Positions 8,695 to 17,543 are shown, counted from the first letter of the stretch. The stretch: DNA of 64,000 nt from Oscillospiraceae bacterium (GCA_910574935.1 CAJTCU010000001.1:545695-609694); one strand, 5' to 3'. Notes: generated by a model from the sequence alone, not told the origin. Translations and numbers: made by a program.

Positions 8695-11244
8695 ATGCAA
8701 ATACCCCATATCAAGTTTGGACGCACAGCCGCCTGCATTTTGGTGGTGGCTGTGTTTTTCAGTATATTTGAGTTCCAGCTATTCAACTGGCAGGTGATAA
8801 ACGGCGACAAATTTGAGCAGGAGGCCTTGAGCCACCGCACCGACGCCGTAGAGATTCAGGCCGCCCGGGGGGAAATTCTGGACCGCAATGGCAACGTGCT
8901 GGCCGGCAACCATATTGTGTACCAGGTAATCTATAATGCCCTGTATATGGACGATTCCCAGCGAAACGCCACGATTTTGGAGGTCATCGACCTTTTGGAA
9001 GAGCTGGAAGAGCCGTGGCGGGACATTCTGCCCATCCAGCTGGACGCGGAAGGAAACTTCCAGTTTAAAGAGGGGGAAGAGGACGAGATAGAGACCCTGA
9101 AAAGCCGGGACTACCTAAACCTGGCGGACTATGCCACCGCAGACGACTGCATACGGGAGCTGGCCAAGCGCTACCGGTACCAGGGCTTTTCCAAAGAGGA
9201 TACCCGTACCGTGGTGGCGGTGCGGTACTGTATGACCCGGGACGGCTTTTCCATTAACGAGCCCTATGTGTTCGCCACGGGGGTGAGCTCCGAGACCGTG
9301 GGCGTGTTTCGAGAGAGCGCCAACCGCTGGCCAGGCGTTGAAACCCGGGTAAACGTGAGCCGCTACTATGACGAGGACGGCTTTTTGGCCCCCCACCTAA
9401 TCGGCTCCACAGGAGAAATCAGCGAGGCCGGGCTGGAAAAAGCAGAGGAAAACGGTACCCTTTATGACAGCGAGACCAATATTGCCGGGTACAGGACCAA
9501 GGATATTGTGGGCATAGACGGGGCCGAGGGGGCCTTTGAGGAATATCTGCGGGGCAAGCGGGGGCAGGAGGCCGTGTACACAGACGAAAACGGCAATGTA
9601 ACCACCACCGCCCTGCGCATCCAGCCCGAACAGGGCCACACGGTACAGCTGACCCTGGACTCTTACCTGCAAACCGTGGCCAACCGTTCCCTGGAAAAAA
9701 ACATACAGGCCAGCTTCGCTGCCTCCACGTACAAGGACCCCAAGAAGGACTGCATCTCTGGGGCGGCCGTGGCCATTGACATCTCAGACTTCGGGGTCTT
9801 GGCCTGTTCCTCTTACCCCAGCTATGACCTAAATAAAATTACCCGGGGCAGCGAATCCTATGACGGGGAATACCATCAAAGCCTTCTGGATGACCTGGTG
9901 TATCAGCCCCTAAACAACCGGGCCCTTACGGGCCGCTACGTCCCGGGCTCGGTGTTCAAACCCCTGGTGGCCATTGCGGGCCTGCAAGAGGGCATAGTGG
10001 GCGCGGGAGAGAGCATCTATGACTGCAACATGCACTTTGTCTACGAGGACCTGGACCTGGCCTGCACCGATATGCATGGCAACGCCAATATGTATACAGC
10101 CATTGCCGAGTCCTGCAACGCCTACTTCTGCCAGCTAGGGCTGGACCTGAAGATCCGCCGGCTGGACGCCTACGCCCAGTGCTTTGGCCTGGGGGAGTAC
10201 ACAGGCGTAGAGCTGTACGAGGAAAAGGGCAACATGACCAGCCCCCAGACCTACCGGAACCTGCACGCGGACACCGGCGCCCAGTGGACGGACGGCAACA
10301 CCGCCCAGGCGGCCATTGGCCAGGCGGACGACCTCTTCACGCCCATTCAGCTGGCCACCTACGCGGCCACCATCGCCACCGGGGGCAGGCGCTACCGCAC
10401 CCACTTTTTACAGAATGTGTTGGACTACTCCGGCCAGGAGCTGATTGAACGCTATCAGCCCGAACTGCTCTACGACGCGGAGATCAGCCCAGACGTTACC
10501 GCCGTGGTCACCCAGGCCATGTGCCAAACCGCTACCAGCGGCACGGCCCGGGGGGTTTTCTCCAACTACCCGGTGTCTGTGGCCTGTAAAACCGGCACTG
10601 CCGAGACCTCCGGCATTCCCTACAAAGAGGGGGGCACGGGCGAAAACATCAGCTTTATCTGCTTCGCCCCAGCCGAGGACCCCAAAATTGCTGTGGCTGT
10701 GATGCTGCAGCACGGCCACCAGGGCCCCCATGCCCAAAACGTGGCCAAGGATATTCTGGACGCCTACTTTGAGTTCTACACCTGGGACGAGGAGGGCCAT
10801 AAGTTTGACCAAGACGGTAATATGGTGGACGACGACGGGAAGGTTTTAAAGACCAAGGAGGAGCTGGACGAAGAGGCCGCCCGCAGGGAGCAGGCCGCCC
10901 AATCCCCCTCTGGTTCTCCTCGCCCCTCCCCCAGCGGAGACCAGCCCAGTGGAAACGACGCACCCAGCGCCACGCCAGACCCCACCCCCACCCCCACTCC
11001 CCAGCCCAGCCGGGGCAGCGATATCCCAGACACCATCTTTACCGGCGGCGCGCCCGCGCCCTCGCCCGAGCCCTCACAACCAGAGGCGGCTGACCCCACC
11101 CCCATCCCCAGCAACGATACGCCCTTTTACCGGGGCAGCGGCCAGACCCCAGAACCCGGGGACCAACCGGAAGAGGATGAGGAAGGAGAAGAATACAGCG
11201 GAGAGGAAGGTCCAGAGGACGATTCCTGGGAAAGCAGCGGCTAA
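8695..11244 (+). CDS. mrdA: Penicillin-binding protein 2 (class B transpeptidase of the elongasome)
   Basis: Cross-links peptidoglycan during elongation; anchored by one N-terminal membrane helix (AACILVVAVFFSIFEFQLF). The dimerisation region begins ARGEILDRNGNVLA. The transpeptidase motifs are SVFK (Ser 419), SCN (Ser 473) and KTG (Lys 632). After the catalytic domain comes an unusual tail of about 150 residues rich in Pro, Ser, Thr, Asp and Glu, low complexity and probably disordered outside the membrane. The ATG at 8695 has GGAAAGG seven bases upstream; the frame also opens at a GTG at 8674. Last gene of the mre operon. Confidence 0.92.
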   Translation: MQIPHIKFGRTAACILVVAVFFSIFEFQLFNWQVINGDKFEQEALSHRTDAVEIQAARGEILDRNGNVLAGNHIVYQVIYNALYMDDSQRNATILEVIDLLEELEEPWRDILPIQLDAEGNFQFKEGEEDEIETLKSRDYLNLADYATADDCIRELAKRYRYQGFSKEDTRTVVAVRYCMTRDGFSINEPYVFATGVSSETVGVFRESANRWPGVETRVNVSRYYDEDGFLAPHLIGSTGEISEAGLEKAEENGTLYDSETNIAGYRTKDIVGIDGAEGAFEEYLRGKRGQEAVYTDENGNVTTTALRIQPEQGHTVQLTLDSYLQTVANRSLEKNIQASFAASTYKDPKKDCISGAAVAIDISDFGVLACSSYPSYDLNKITRGSESYDGEYHQSLLDDLVYQPLNNRALTGRYVPGSVFKPLVAIAGLQEGIVGAGESIYDCNMHFVYEDLDLACTDMHGNANMYTAIAESCNAYFCQLGLDLKIRRLDAYAQCFGLGEYTGVELYEEKGNMTSPQTYRNLHADTGAQWTDGNTAQAAIGQADDLFTPIQLATYAATIATGGRRYRTHFLQNVLDYSGQELIERYQPELLYDAEISPDVTAVVTQAMCQTATSGTARGVFSNYPVSVACKTGTAETSGIPYKEGGTGENISFICFAPAEDPKIAVAVMLQHGHQGPHAQNVAKDILDAYFEFYTWDEEGHKFDQDGNMVDDDGKVLKTKEELDEEAARREQAAQSPSGSPRPSPSGDQPSGNDAPSATPDPTPTPTPQPSRGSDIPDTIFTGGAPAPSPEPSQPEAADPTPIPSNDTPFYRGSGQTPEPGDQPEEDEEGEEYSGEEGPEDDSWESSG

Positions 11245-11267
11245 GCCGTACCTTATCAACACAACAA

Positions 11268-11306
11268 AAGGGCATACGGGCCAGTAGGGCCGTGTGTCCT
11301 TTTTTC
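11268..11306 (+). terminator. Intrinsic terminator of the mre-pbp2 operon
   Basis: AGGGCATACGGGCC pairs, with G-U pairs and one mismatch, to GGGCCGTGTGTCCT around an AGTA loop, followed by a run of T. Confidence 0.7.
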
Positions 11307-11341
11307 TTGGAAAAAGCCGGAAGAATTGTGACCCATCCGTA

Positions 11342-11458
11342 TATAGTAAACACACTTGAAAATCGGTACATGGCGATTTTCAAGCAGCGCGGCGCGGGCA
11401 TACCCGTGCCGCCAGGTTCAAAAGAGGTATTACCTCTTTTGAACTGCGTTAACTATAA
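11342..11458 (+). repeat. Three-hairpin intergenic element, family B, copy 1
   Basis: About 117 bp bounded by near-inverted TATAGTAAAC and GTTAACTATA. Inside are three consecutive hairpins: TTGAAAATCG/CGATTTTCAA, GGCGCGGGCAT/ACCCGTGCC, and TTCAAAAGAGG/CCTCTTTTGAA. The second copy in the window is at 31494-31609, in the same orientation. Confidence 0.75.
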
Positions 11459-11605
11459 TGGAAAACAATTTCTCCAAATCTGATTATACAATGAATTTAT
11501 TCCCCAGTTGGCTAAAATATTGAAAAATGAGCTTCAAGAGATAACAAATCTTCGTTTTGTTTTTTGTGCGCATTCAATATAATTCTTAAAAAATAATATT
11601 TGTTT

Positions 11606-11634
11606 TTGACAAAACTCCATTTCTGTGGTAAGAT
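11606..11634 (+). promoter_or_regulatory. Promoter of minD
   Basis: TTGACA at 11606-11611, a 17-base spacer and TAAGAT at 11629-11634, 22 bases before the chosen minD start. Confidence 0.8.
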
Positions 11635-11656
11635 GGTAGACGAGGTGGTGTTCCAT

Positions 11657-12397
11657 ATGGGAATCGCGTCCGTTATCACCTCCGGAAAGGGCGGCGTGGG
11701 CAAGTCCACCGCCGCAGTCGGCTTGGGCCGTGCGCTGGCTCGCCGCGGCCGCCGGGTTCTTTTGGTGGACTGCGACGCCGGGCTGAGAAGCCTGGACCGT
11801 ATGACCGGCACGGAGGAAAGCCTAGTTTTTGACAGCTCCGACGTGGTGTTCGGCCGGTGTTCTCCGGCGGAGGCCATTTATCCCTGCCCGGGCAGCCAGG
11901 GACTGTTTCTTTTGCCCGCGCCTGCCAGCGGCGAAAACCGGGTGAGTCCAGGGGTCATGCGGCGGTTGGTGCCCCTGCTGAAGCGTTATTACGACCATGT
12001 GCTGCTGGATTCCCCCGCTGGCGTGGGGGACGGCTTTCGCTCTGCCGCCTGCGCGGCTGACCGGGCCTTGGTGATTTGCAGCCCAGACCCTGTGTGCGTG
12101 CGCAGCGCCAGTACGGTGCGTCAGCTTTTGGACCGGCTGGGGGTGGCGGACAAGCGTCTGGCCATCAACCGCTTTAACGACGAAGCTTTTGACGAAGCAG
12201 GGGTCTACAACGATCTGGACGCCATTATTGACGCTTCGGGCCTGCGGCTGTTCGGCCTTGTCCCAGAGGACATCTCTCTGGCCGCGGCATTCCAAAAGGG
12301 CGGACCCGCCCGGGAGGATTCGCCCGGCATGATGGCCCTCTCCCGCATGGCGGCCCGGCTGGAAGGAGAAGCTGTGCCCATGCCCAGCAGACTATAG
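11657..12397 (+). CDS. minD: Septum-site-determining ATPase MinD
   Basis: ParA-family ATPase that binds the membrane in its ATP form and recruits MinC to block misplaced division. The deviant Walker A is SGKGGVGKST (residues 9-18), Walker B is YYDHVLLDSPAGV, and the MinD-like C-terminus ALSRMAARLEGEAVP can form the membrane-targeting amphipathic helix. The ATG at 11657 follows GAGGTGG; the upstream in-frame stretch crosses the promoter and is not coding. 246 residues. Placed after mreBCD-pbp2 as in many Firmicutes, but no minC is found between. Confidence 0.88.
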   Translation: MGIASVITSGKGGVGKSTAAVGLGRALARRGRRVLLVDCDAGLRSLDRMTGTEESLVFDSSDVVFGRCSPAEAIYPCPGSQGLFLLPAPASGENRVSPGVMRRLVPLLKRYYDHVLLDSPAGVGDGFRSAACAADRALVICSPDPVCVRSASTVRQLLDRLGVADKRLAINRFNDEAFDEAGVYNDLDAIIDASGLRLFGLVPEDISLAAAFQKGGPAREDSPGMMALSRMAARLEGEAVPMPSRL

Positions 12398-12476
12398 GAC
12401 CAAGGGTCCTTTATGATTACCAAGCAGAAACGCCTATTATATAATTTTATTATACTGTTGAACGGAGGAGTTTTGT

Positions 12477-12875
12477 ATGAACATTGCTTTGACAGCGCAC
12501 GACGCCAAAAAGGAATTGATGGTGCAGTTTTGCATTGCTTATTGCGGCATATTAAGCCACCACAGCTTATGCGGCACCGGCACAACGGGCAAGATGATTT
12601 CCGAGGCCACGGGCCTAAGCCTACAGCGGTTTTTAAGCGGCCCCCAGGGCGGAGACCAGCAGATTGCCGCCCGCATTTCCTGTGACGAGATTGATCTGCT
12701 GCTGTTTTTCCGGGACCCATTGAATCCCCAAAGCAACGAACCCAGCGCCTTAAACCTGCTGCGTTTGTGCGACCAACACAATATCCCTGTGGCCACCAAT
12801 ATTGCCACGGCGGAGGTTCTTGTACATGGCCTGGAGCGGGGCGACCTGGACTGGCGGGACATTGTAAAAGGGTAA
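12477..12875 (+). CDS. mgsA: Methylglyoxal synthase
   Basis: Converts dihydroxyacetone phosphate to methylglyoxal and phosphate, a bypass of lower glycolysis when sugar phosphates pile up. The family segments are all present: [19 protein letters not shown] (phosphate-binding), [22 protein letters not shown] with the catalytic Asp, and the C-terminal [12 protein letters not shown]. Length 132, normal. ACGGAGG precedes the ATG. Confidence 0.95.
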   Translation: MNIALTAHDAKKELMVQFCIAYCGILSHHSLCGTGTTGKMISEATGLSLQRFLSGPQGGDQQIAARISCDEIDLLLFFRDPLNPQSNEPSALNLLRLCDQHNIPVATNIATAEVLVHGLERGDLDWRDIVKG

Positions 12876-12889
12876 ATTTTTTCAGGCTA

Positions 12890-12918
12890 TTGATTAAATG
12901 GGCCGTTCCCTTTATAAT
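12890..12918 (+). promoter_or_regulatory. Promoter upstream of hisS
   Basis: TTGATT at 12890-12895, a 17-base spacer, TATAAT at 12913-12918. It lies directly after the mgsA stop and about 190 bases before hisS. Confidence 0.75.
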
Positions 12919-12932
12919 AAGGGGAGGCCACC

Positions 12933-12968
12933 CAGAGGGGCGAGCCAAGAAGGCGCGCCCTTTTTTTA
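12933..12968 (+). terminator. Hairpin with T-run just downstream of the hisS promoter
   Basis: GGGCGAGCC pairs with GGCGCGCCC (one mismatch) around AAGAA, followed by seven T. It starts only about ten bases after the predicted start site, so it may end mgsA transcripts, attenuate hisS, or both. Confidence 0.6.
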
Positions 12969-13104
12969 CATGAACGAAACCGTGAGAAAAGCGGCGCGGC
13001 GGCAGTGGGCGCGGGGGTGGGTCCCTGCCCTCTTCTCTCCGCCAGTCTACGGGGCGCGCCGTTCTCTTTCCTCTGAAAATTCTTATTAGGATGTGATTCT
13101 CTAT

Positions 13105-14391
13105 ATGGACCTGATTACCAAGGCCCCAAAGGGCACCCAGGACCTGACCCCTGCCCAGACCGCCAAATGGCGCGCGGTGGAGCAGGCGCTGGTCAGCGAG
13201 GCGGAGCTGAACGGCTTTGCCGAAATACGCACCCCGGTGTTTGAGCACACCGAGCTCTTCCAACGGGGCATGGGCGACGTAACCGACGTGGTGGAAAAAC
13301 AGATGTATACCTTTACAGATAAGGGCGGGCGCTCTGTAACCCTGCGGCCCGAGGGTACTGCCGGGGCAGCCCGGGCCATGCTGGAAAACGGCCTGTATAA
13401 CAGCGGCTACCCGATACGGCTGTACTACAATATTCCCTGCTACCGCTATGAAAAACCCCAAGCCGGCCGTATGCGGGAGTTCCGCACCTTTGGCGCCGAG
13501 GTGTTCGGCGCCGCCGAGCCCGTGGCCGACGCACAGCTGATTGCCATGGCCATGTCTGCTTTCAAACGTCTGGGGCTGCACGACGTAGGCCTGCAACTGA
13601 ACTCTATTGGCTGCGCTACCTGCCGGAAGGAATACCACAAAGCCCTAAAAGAATTCTTCACCGGCCACAAGGACCAGCTGTGCGAGACCTGCCTCTCCCG
13701 GCTGGACCGCAGCCCCATGCGCATTCTGGACTGCAAGAGTCCCCAGTGCCAGGAGATTGCCGCTGGCGCGCCAAAAATCACCCAGTACCTCTGCCAGGAC
13801 TGCAAAAGCCACTTTGCTCGGGTGCAGGAGCTTTTGACCGCCCTGCATATTGACTTTACCCTGGACCCCGGCCTGGTGCGGGGCCTGGATTACTACACCC
13901 GGACTGTGTTCGAATTCCCCTCCCAAAGCCTGGGCATTGCCCTGGGCGGCGGCGGACGGTATGACGGCCTGATCCAGGAGATGGGCGGCAAGCCCACCCC
14001 GGCCCTGGGCTTTGGCCTGGGACTGGACCGCATTCTCTTGGCCCTAGAGAAGCAGGGCGCAGACTTTGACCAGGGGGCCCGCTGCCAGGTGTACATTGCC
14101 TCCATGGGGCCGGCGGCCCAGATGAAAGCTCTGGAACTTTGTGATCTACTGCACAGCTGCGGCGTGGCGGCAGACTGCGACGTGTGCGGCCGGGGGCTGA
14201 AAGCCCAGATGAAGTACGCGGATAAAATCGGGGCCCGGTATAGCCTGGTGTTGGGCGAGGAAGAGCTGGCCACTGGACAAGCCCAGATGAAGGAGATGAA
14301 AACTGGCCAAGCCGAGCCGGTGGAGATCGGCGAAAAATTTATAGAGAGCTACCTAACGGCCACCACCAAACCGGAAAGCCTAGCCCTCTAG
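13105..14391 (+). CDS. hisS: Histidyl-tRNA synthetase
   Basis: Class II synthetase charging tRNA-His. It opens with KAPKGTQDLTP. Motif 2 is in the CYRYEKPQAGRMREFRTFGAE region, the histidine-specific loop is GLVRGLDYYTRTVFE, motif 3 is ALGFGLGLDRILL, and a C-terminal anticodon-binding domain follows. The Cys-rich insert (CATCRKEY, CETCLSR, CQDCKSHF) is usual in clostridial enzymes. The ATG at 13105 gives 428 residues; a GTG at 13093 is possible. No T-box leader was recognised. Confidence 0.95.
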   Translation: MDLITKAPKGTQDLTPAQTAKWRAVEQALVSEAELNGFAEIRTPVFEHTELFQRGMGDVTDVVEKQMYTFTDKGGRSVTLRPEGTAGAARAMLENGLYNSGYPIRLYYNIPCYRYEKPQAGRMREFRTFGAEVFGAAEPVADAQLIAMAMSAFKRLGLHDVGLQLNSIGCATCRKEYHKALKEFFTGHKDQLCETCLSRLDRSPMRILDCKSPQCQEIAAGAPKITQYLCQDCKSHFARVQELLTALHIDFTLDPGLVRGLDYYTRTVFEFPSQSLGIALGGGGRYDGLIQEMGGKPTPALGFGLGLDRILLALEKQGADFDQGARCQVYIASMGPAAQMKALELCDLLHSCGVAADCDVCGRGLKAQMKYADKIGARYSLVLGEEELATGQAQMKEMKTGQAEPVEIGEKFIESYLTATTKPESLAL

Positions 14392-14730
14392 CCCAAAGAG
14401 AAAACAGCGTAGCGGCAAAAGAGTGCAGGGGCAAAGCTCCTGCCGAGGGGTGCGGGGACGAGAAGCCCCCGCGACCTTGCCCTTAGCGGCGCGGAAAGTG
14501 AACGTAGTCCCTCAATCCCCGCCAAAAGTAGACCGCCCAAAGAGAACCGCCCAGTTCCGCGCCGCTCCCCCAGCGCCTTTCGCCGGTGGAACACCGCCGA
14601 AATAGCGGCCCGCTGGTAGATTCCCCAATAAGATCCTCCCCCTATAAGTAAAGGCTCTTCTCCCCCGTTTTCGCAGAAGCCGCTCCCAGCCATGGGCCCT
14701 CGGCCCTGTCAATCATAAAAACACTTTCGC
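14392..14730. other. Gene-free spacer with dispersed GC hairpins
   Basis: About 14420-14480 carries hairpins of the CAGGGGCAAAGCTCCTG / GGGGACGAGAAGCCCC type. Positions 14572-14608 hold a palindrome (TTTCGCCGGTGGAACACC and its mirror) whose inverted counterpart is at 31745-31790. No credible gene on either strand. Confidence 0.5.
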
Positions 14731-15380
14731 TGATTACGGCCTCTCCTCTTGGGGGCCTGTCCGCTTACTTTCCGCTCTTCTAAAAATCTCGCTTCGCTGG
14801 TTTTACAATATTTTTGGGGCGGCTGATTACGGCCTCTCCTCTTGGGGGCCTGTCTGCTTACTTTCCGCTCTTCTAAAAATCTCGCTTCGCTGGTTTTACA
14901 ATATTTTTTGGGCGGCTGATTACGGCCTCTCCTCTTGGGGGCCTGTCCGCTTACTTTCCGCTCTTCTAAAAATCTCGCTTCGCTGGTTTTACAATATTTT
15001 TGGGGCGGCTGATAAGGGCCTCTCCTCTTGGGGGCCTGTCCGCTTACTTTCCTCTCTTCTAAAAATCTCGCTTCGCTGGTTTTACAATATTTTTTGGGCG
15101 GCTGATAAGGGCCTCTCCTCTTGGGGGCCTGTCTGCTTACTTTCCGCTCTTCTAAAAATCTCGCTTCGCTGGTTTTACAATATTTTTTGGCGGCTGATTA
15201 CGGCCTCTCCTCTTGGGGGCCTGTCTGCTTACTTTCCGCTCTTCTAAAAATCTCGCTTCGCTGGTTTTACAATATTTTTTGGGCGGCTGATTACGGCCTC
15301 TCCTCTTGGGGGCCTGTCTGCTTACTTTCCGCTCTTGTAAAAATCTCGCTTCGCTGATTTTTACAATTTGCTGGCTAGCT
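14731..15380 (+). repeat. Seven tandem copies of a 93-bp repeat
   Basis: Units begin with TGATTACGGCCTCTCC or TGATAAGGGCCTCTCC at 14731, 14824, 14917, 15010, 15103, 15195 and 15288, a period of 93 (one 92). Copies differ at only a few bases (TTAC/TAAG, CCGC/CTGC, T-run length); the last degenerates after 15345. Each has TCTCGCTTCGCTGG followed by TTTTACAATATTTTT. Reading frames exist through parts of it, but T-run length changes break them. Confidence 0.92.
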
Positions 15381-15464
15381 GGGCGGCGCGCGTCTATGCT
15401 CCCTTTTTATCTTGGGGATCTGGGCCGGGCAGGCGTTTCCCGGTTTTACTTTCGCGCCGCCGCA

Positions 15465-15545
15465 AGGACAAGGTCGCCTCCGGCGGCCAGGGCTTCTCGC
15501 CCTGGACCTCGGCAGGAGCATTGCCCCTGCACCCTTCTATCTGCC
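15465..15545. repeat. GC hairpin repeat (same family as 31875-31960)
   Basis: GGTCGCCTCCGGCGGCCAGG, then CTTCTCG and CCCTGGACCTCGG are repeated almost exactly at 31875-31920. The core folds as CCAGGGCTTCTCGCCCTGG. Confidence 0.7.
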
Positions 15546-15601
15546 GGTCTTTTCTGGCGCTTCCTTTCTTTTACACACTATTCTCTTAGGAGTGATTCAT
15601 C

Positions 15602-17380
15602 ATGTATCGTACCCACAACTGCGGCGAGCTCCGCCTCTCTCACACCGGGCAAACCGTCACCCTTACCGGCTGGCTGGAAAACCTCCGTGAGGTGGGCGGC
15701 GGCGTGGCCTTTTTGGTACTACGGGACTTCTTCGGCACCACCCAGGTGGTCATTGAAACCCCGGACCTGCTGGCCCAGGTAAAACCCCTGAACAAAGAGA
15801 CCACCATCGCCGTGACCGGCTCTGTCCGGGAACGCACCAACAAAAACCCCAAGATCCCCACCGGCGATATTGAAATAGCTCCCAGCGAAATCCAGGTCCT
15901 GGGCCGCTGCCGCTACAACGAGCTGCCCTTTGAGATCAACTTCTCCCGGGACGCCGACGAGGCCCAGCGCCTGCGCTACCGCTACCTGGACCTGCGGAAT
16001 CCCCAGGTAAAGGGCAATATCGTCCTGCGCAGCCGGGTGGTCAGCGCCCTGCGCCACGCTATGGAGGACCAGGGGTTTTTGGAGATCACCACCCCCATCC
16101 TCACCGCCTCCTCCCCAGAGGGGGCCCGGGACTACCTGGTGCCCTCTCGCAAGCACCCGGGCAAGTTCTACGCCCTGCCCCAGGCGCCCCAGCAGTTCAA
16201 GCAGCTGCTGATGGCCTCTGGCTTTGACAAGTACTTCCAGATCGCCCCCTGCTTCCGGGACGAGGACGCCCGGGGGGACCGGTCGCCAGGCGAGTTCTAC
16301 CAGCTGGATATGGAGATGGCTTTCGCCACCCAAGAGGATGTGTTCGCCGTGCTGGAAAAGGTGCTGCCCCCAGTCTTTCAGCAGTTCGGCTGCTACAGCC
16401 GGACCAGCAGCGGACCCTTTGTGCGCATCCCCTACCTACAGGCCATGGAGGACTACGGCAGCGACAAGCCCGACCTGCGCATTGACCTAAAGCTGCGGGA
16501 CGTCACCGGTTTATTGGGCGGCTGCGGCTTTGGCCCCTTTGAAAACGCGGTGGTCAAGGCCGTACCTGTAAGCGGCTGCGCCCTGGCCCGCAAGGCCATT
16601 GACAAAATCTGTGCCGAGGTAGAGGTGCAGACCGCCCAGAAAGTCTACTGGTTCAAGGTGGACGAGAAGGGGGAGATTGTCGGGGGCATCGCCAAGTTCA
16701 TGAACAGCGACCCCGCCCTGGCCGCAAAAGTCATAGACGCGTTAGAGCTAAAGCCCGGGGCCCTGGTCATGCTGGCCGCAGGCCCCAAAGCCGCGGCCCA
16801 AAAGACCGCCGGCGTGGCCCGCAGACTGCTGGGGGCCGCCTGCCCGGAGCATATGGACGAGGACCAGTACGCCCTGTGCTGGATTGTGGACTTCCCCATG
16901 TATGAGATTGGCGAGGAGAGCGGCCAGCTGGAGTTTGGCCACAACCCCTTCTCCATGCCCAACGGCGGCATGGAGGCCCTCTTAAAGGCCGAGCGGGGCG
17001 AGCTGGACCCCCTGGACCTGCGGGCCTGCCAGTACGACCTGGTGTGCAACGGCTACGAGCTGGCCTCTGGCGCGGAGCGGAACTATGACCCGGAGATTAT
17101 GGTAAAGGCTTTCCAGCTGGTGGGCCTGACCGAGGAGGACGTGCGGGGCAAGTTCCCGGCCATGTACAGTGCTTTTTGCTACGGCGCGCCCCCCCACGCG
17201 GGCGCGGCCCCTGGAGTGGACCGGCTGATTATGCTGCTCACCGGCGAGAGCTACATTCGGGAGGTCATCGCCTTCCCCATGAACCAGAGCGCCCAGGACG
17301 TGATGATGGGCGCTCCCAGCCAGGTGACCGAGGCACAACTGCGGGAACTGAATATAGCGGTGACAAAAGAGGAGGAGTAA
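15602..17380 (+). CDS. aspS: Aspartyl-tRNA synthetase
   Basis: Class IIb synthetase charging tRNA-Asp (possibly also tRNA-Asn; not decidable here). An N-terminal OB-fold (GWLENLREVGGGVAFLVLRD) is followed by the catalytic core with FRDEDARGDRSPGEF (motif 2), the bacterial GAD insert around residues 290-420, FGHNPFSMPNGG, and motif 3 PGVDRLIMLLTG. 592 residues, typical. TTAGGAG lies nine bases upstream of the ATG. hisS and aspS are often adjacent; here the 93-bp repeat array separates them. Confidence 0.95.
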   Translation: MYRTHNCGELRLSHTGQTVTLTGWLENLREVGGGVAFLVLRDFFGTTQVVIETPDLLAQVKPLNKETTIAVTGSVRERTNKNPKIPTGDIEIAPSEIQVLGRCRYNELPFEINFSRDADEAQRLRYRYLDLRNPQVKGNIVLRSRVVSALRHAMEDQGFLEITTPILTASSPEGARDYLVPSRKHPGKFYALPQAPQQFKQLLMASGFDKYFQIAPCFRDEDARGDRSPGEFYQLDMEMAFATQEDVFAVLEKVLPPVFQQFGCYSRTSSGPFVRIPYLQAMEDYGSDKPDLRIDLKLRDVTGLLGGCGFGPFENAVVKAVPVSGCALARKAIDKICAEVEVQTAQKVYWFKVDEKGEIVGGIAKFMNSDPALAAKVIDALELKPGALVMLAAGPKAAAQKTAGVARRLLGAACPEHMDEDQYALCWIVDFPMYEIGEESGQLEFGHNPFSMPNGGMEALLKAERGELDPLDLRACQYDLVCNGYELASGAERNYDPEIMVKAFQLVGLTEEDVRGKFPAMYSAFCYGAPPHAGAAPGVDRLIMLLTGESYIREVIAFPMNQSAQDVMMGAPSQVTEAQLRELNIAVTKEEE

Positions 17381-17479
17381 GGGCGGCTTCTCTTAGAAAA
17401 CACTGGCGGCGCGGGGCCTTGCGGGGCCCCTTTGCCATACCTATATTTTGGGTTATATCTCTGGGATGATTTTTTATTC

Positions 17480-17495
17480 ACACAAGATATAGTGC
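17480..17495 (+). promoter_or_regulatory. Possible NrdR box before nrdD
   Basis: ACACAAGATATAGTGC resembles the NrdR operator consensus (ACAC, central ATAT, GTG) and lies 20 bases upstream of the -35 element of nrdD. NrdR sites normally come in pairs; I do not see a clear second one. Confidence 0.45.
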
Positions 17496-17514
17496 AAAGC
17501 ATAGAAAGAAGGTA

Positions 17515-17543
17515 TTGACAGCCCGGCGCTTTTGTCTTATAAT
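17515..17543 (+). promoter_or_regulatory. Promoter of nrdD
   Basis: Perfect TTGACA (17515-17520), 17-base spacer, perfect TATAAT (17538-17543). The leader of about 118 bases contains C/G-rich hairpins. Confidence 0.88.

Noticed and set aside
12968-13104. T-box leader before hisS (and 15381-15601 before aspS)
   Set aside because: No T-box core of the GGUGG/ACCGCG type and no specifier stem were seen in either spacer.
14731-15380. CRISPR array or repetitive protein gene
   Set aside because: Repeats are directly adjacent with no unique spacers and no cas genes, and T-run length changes shift the frame between units.
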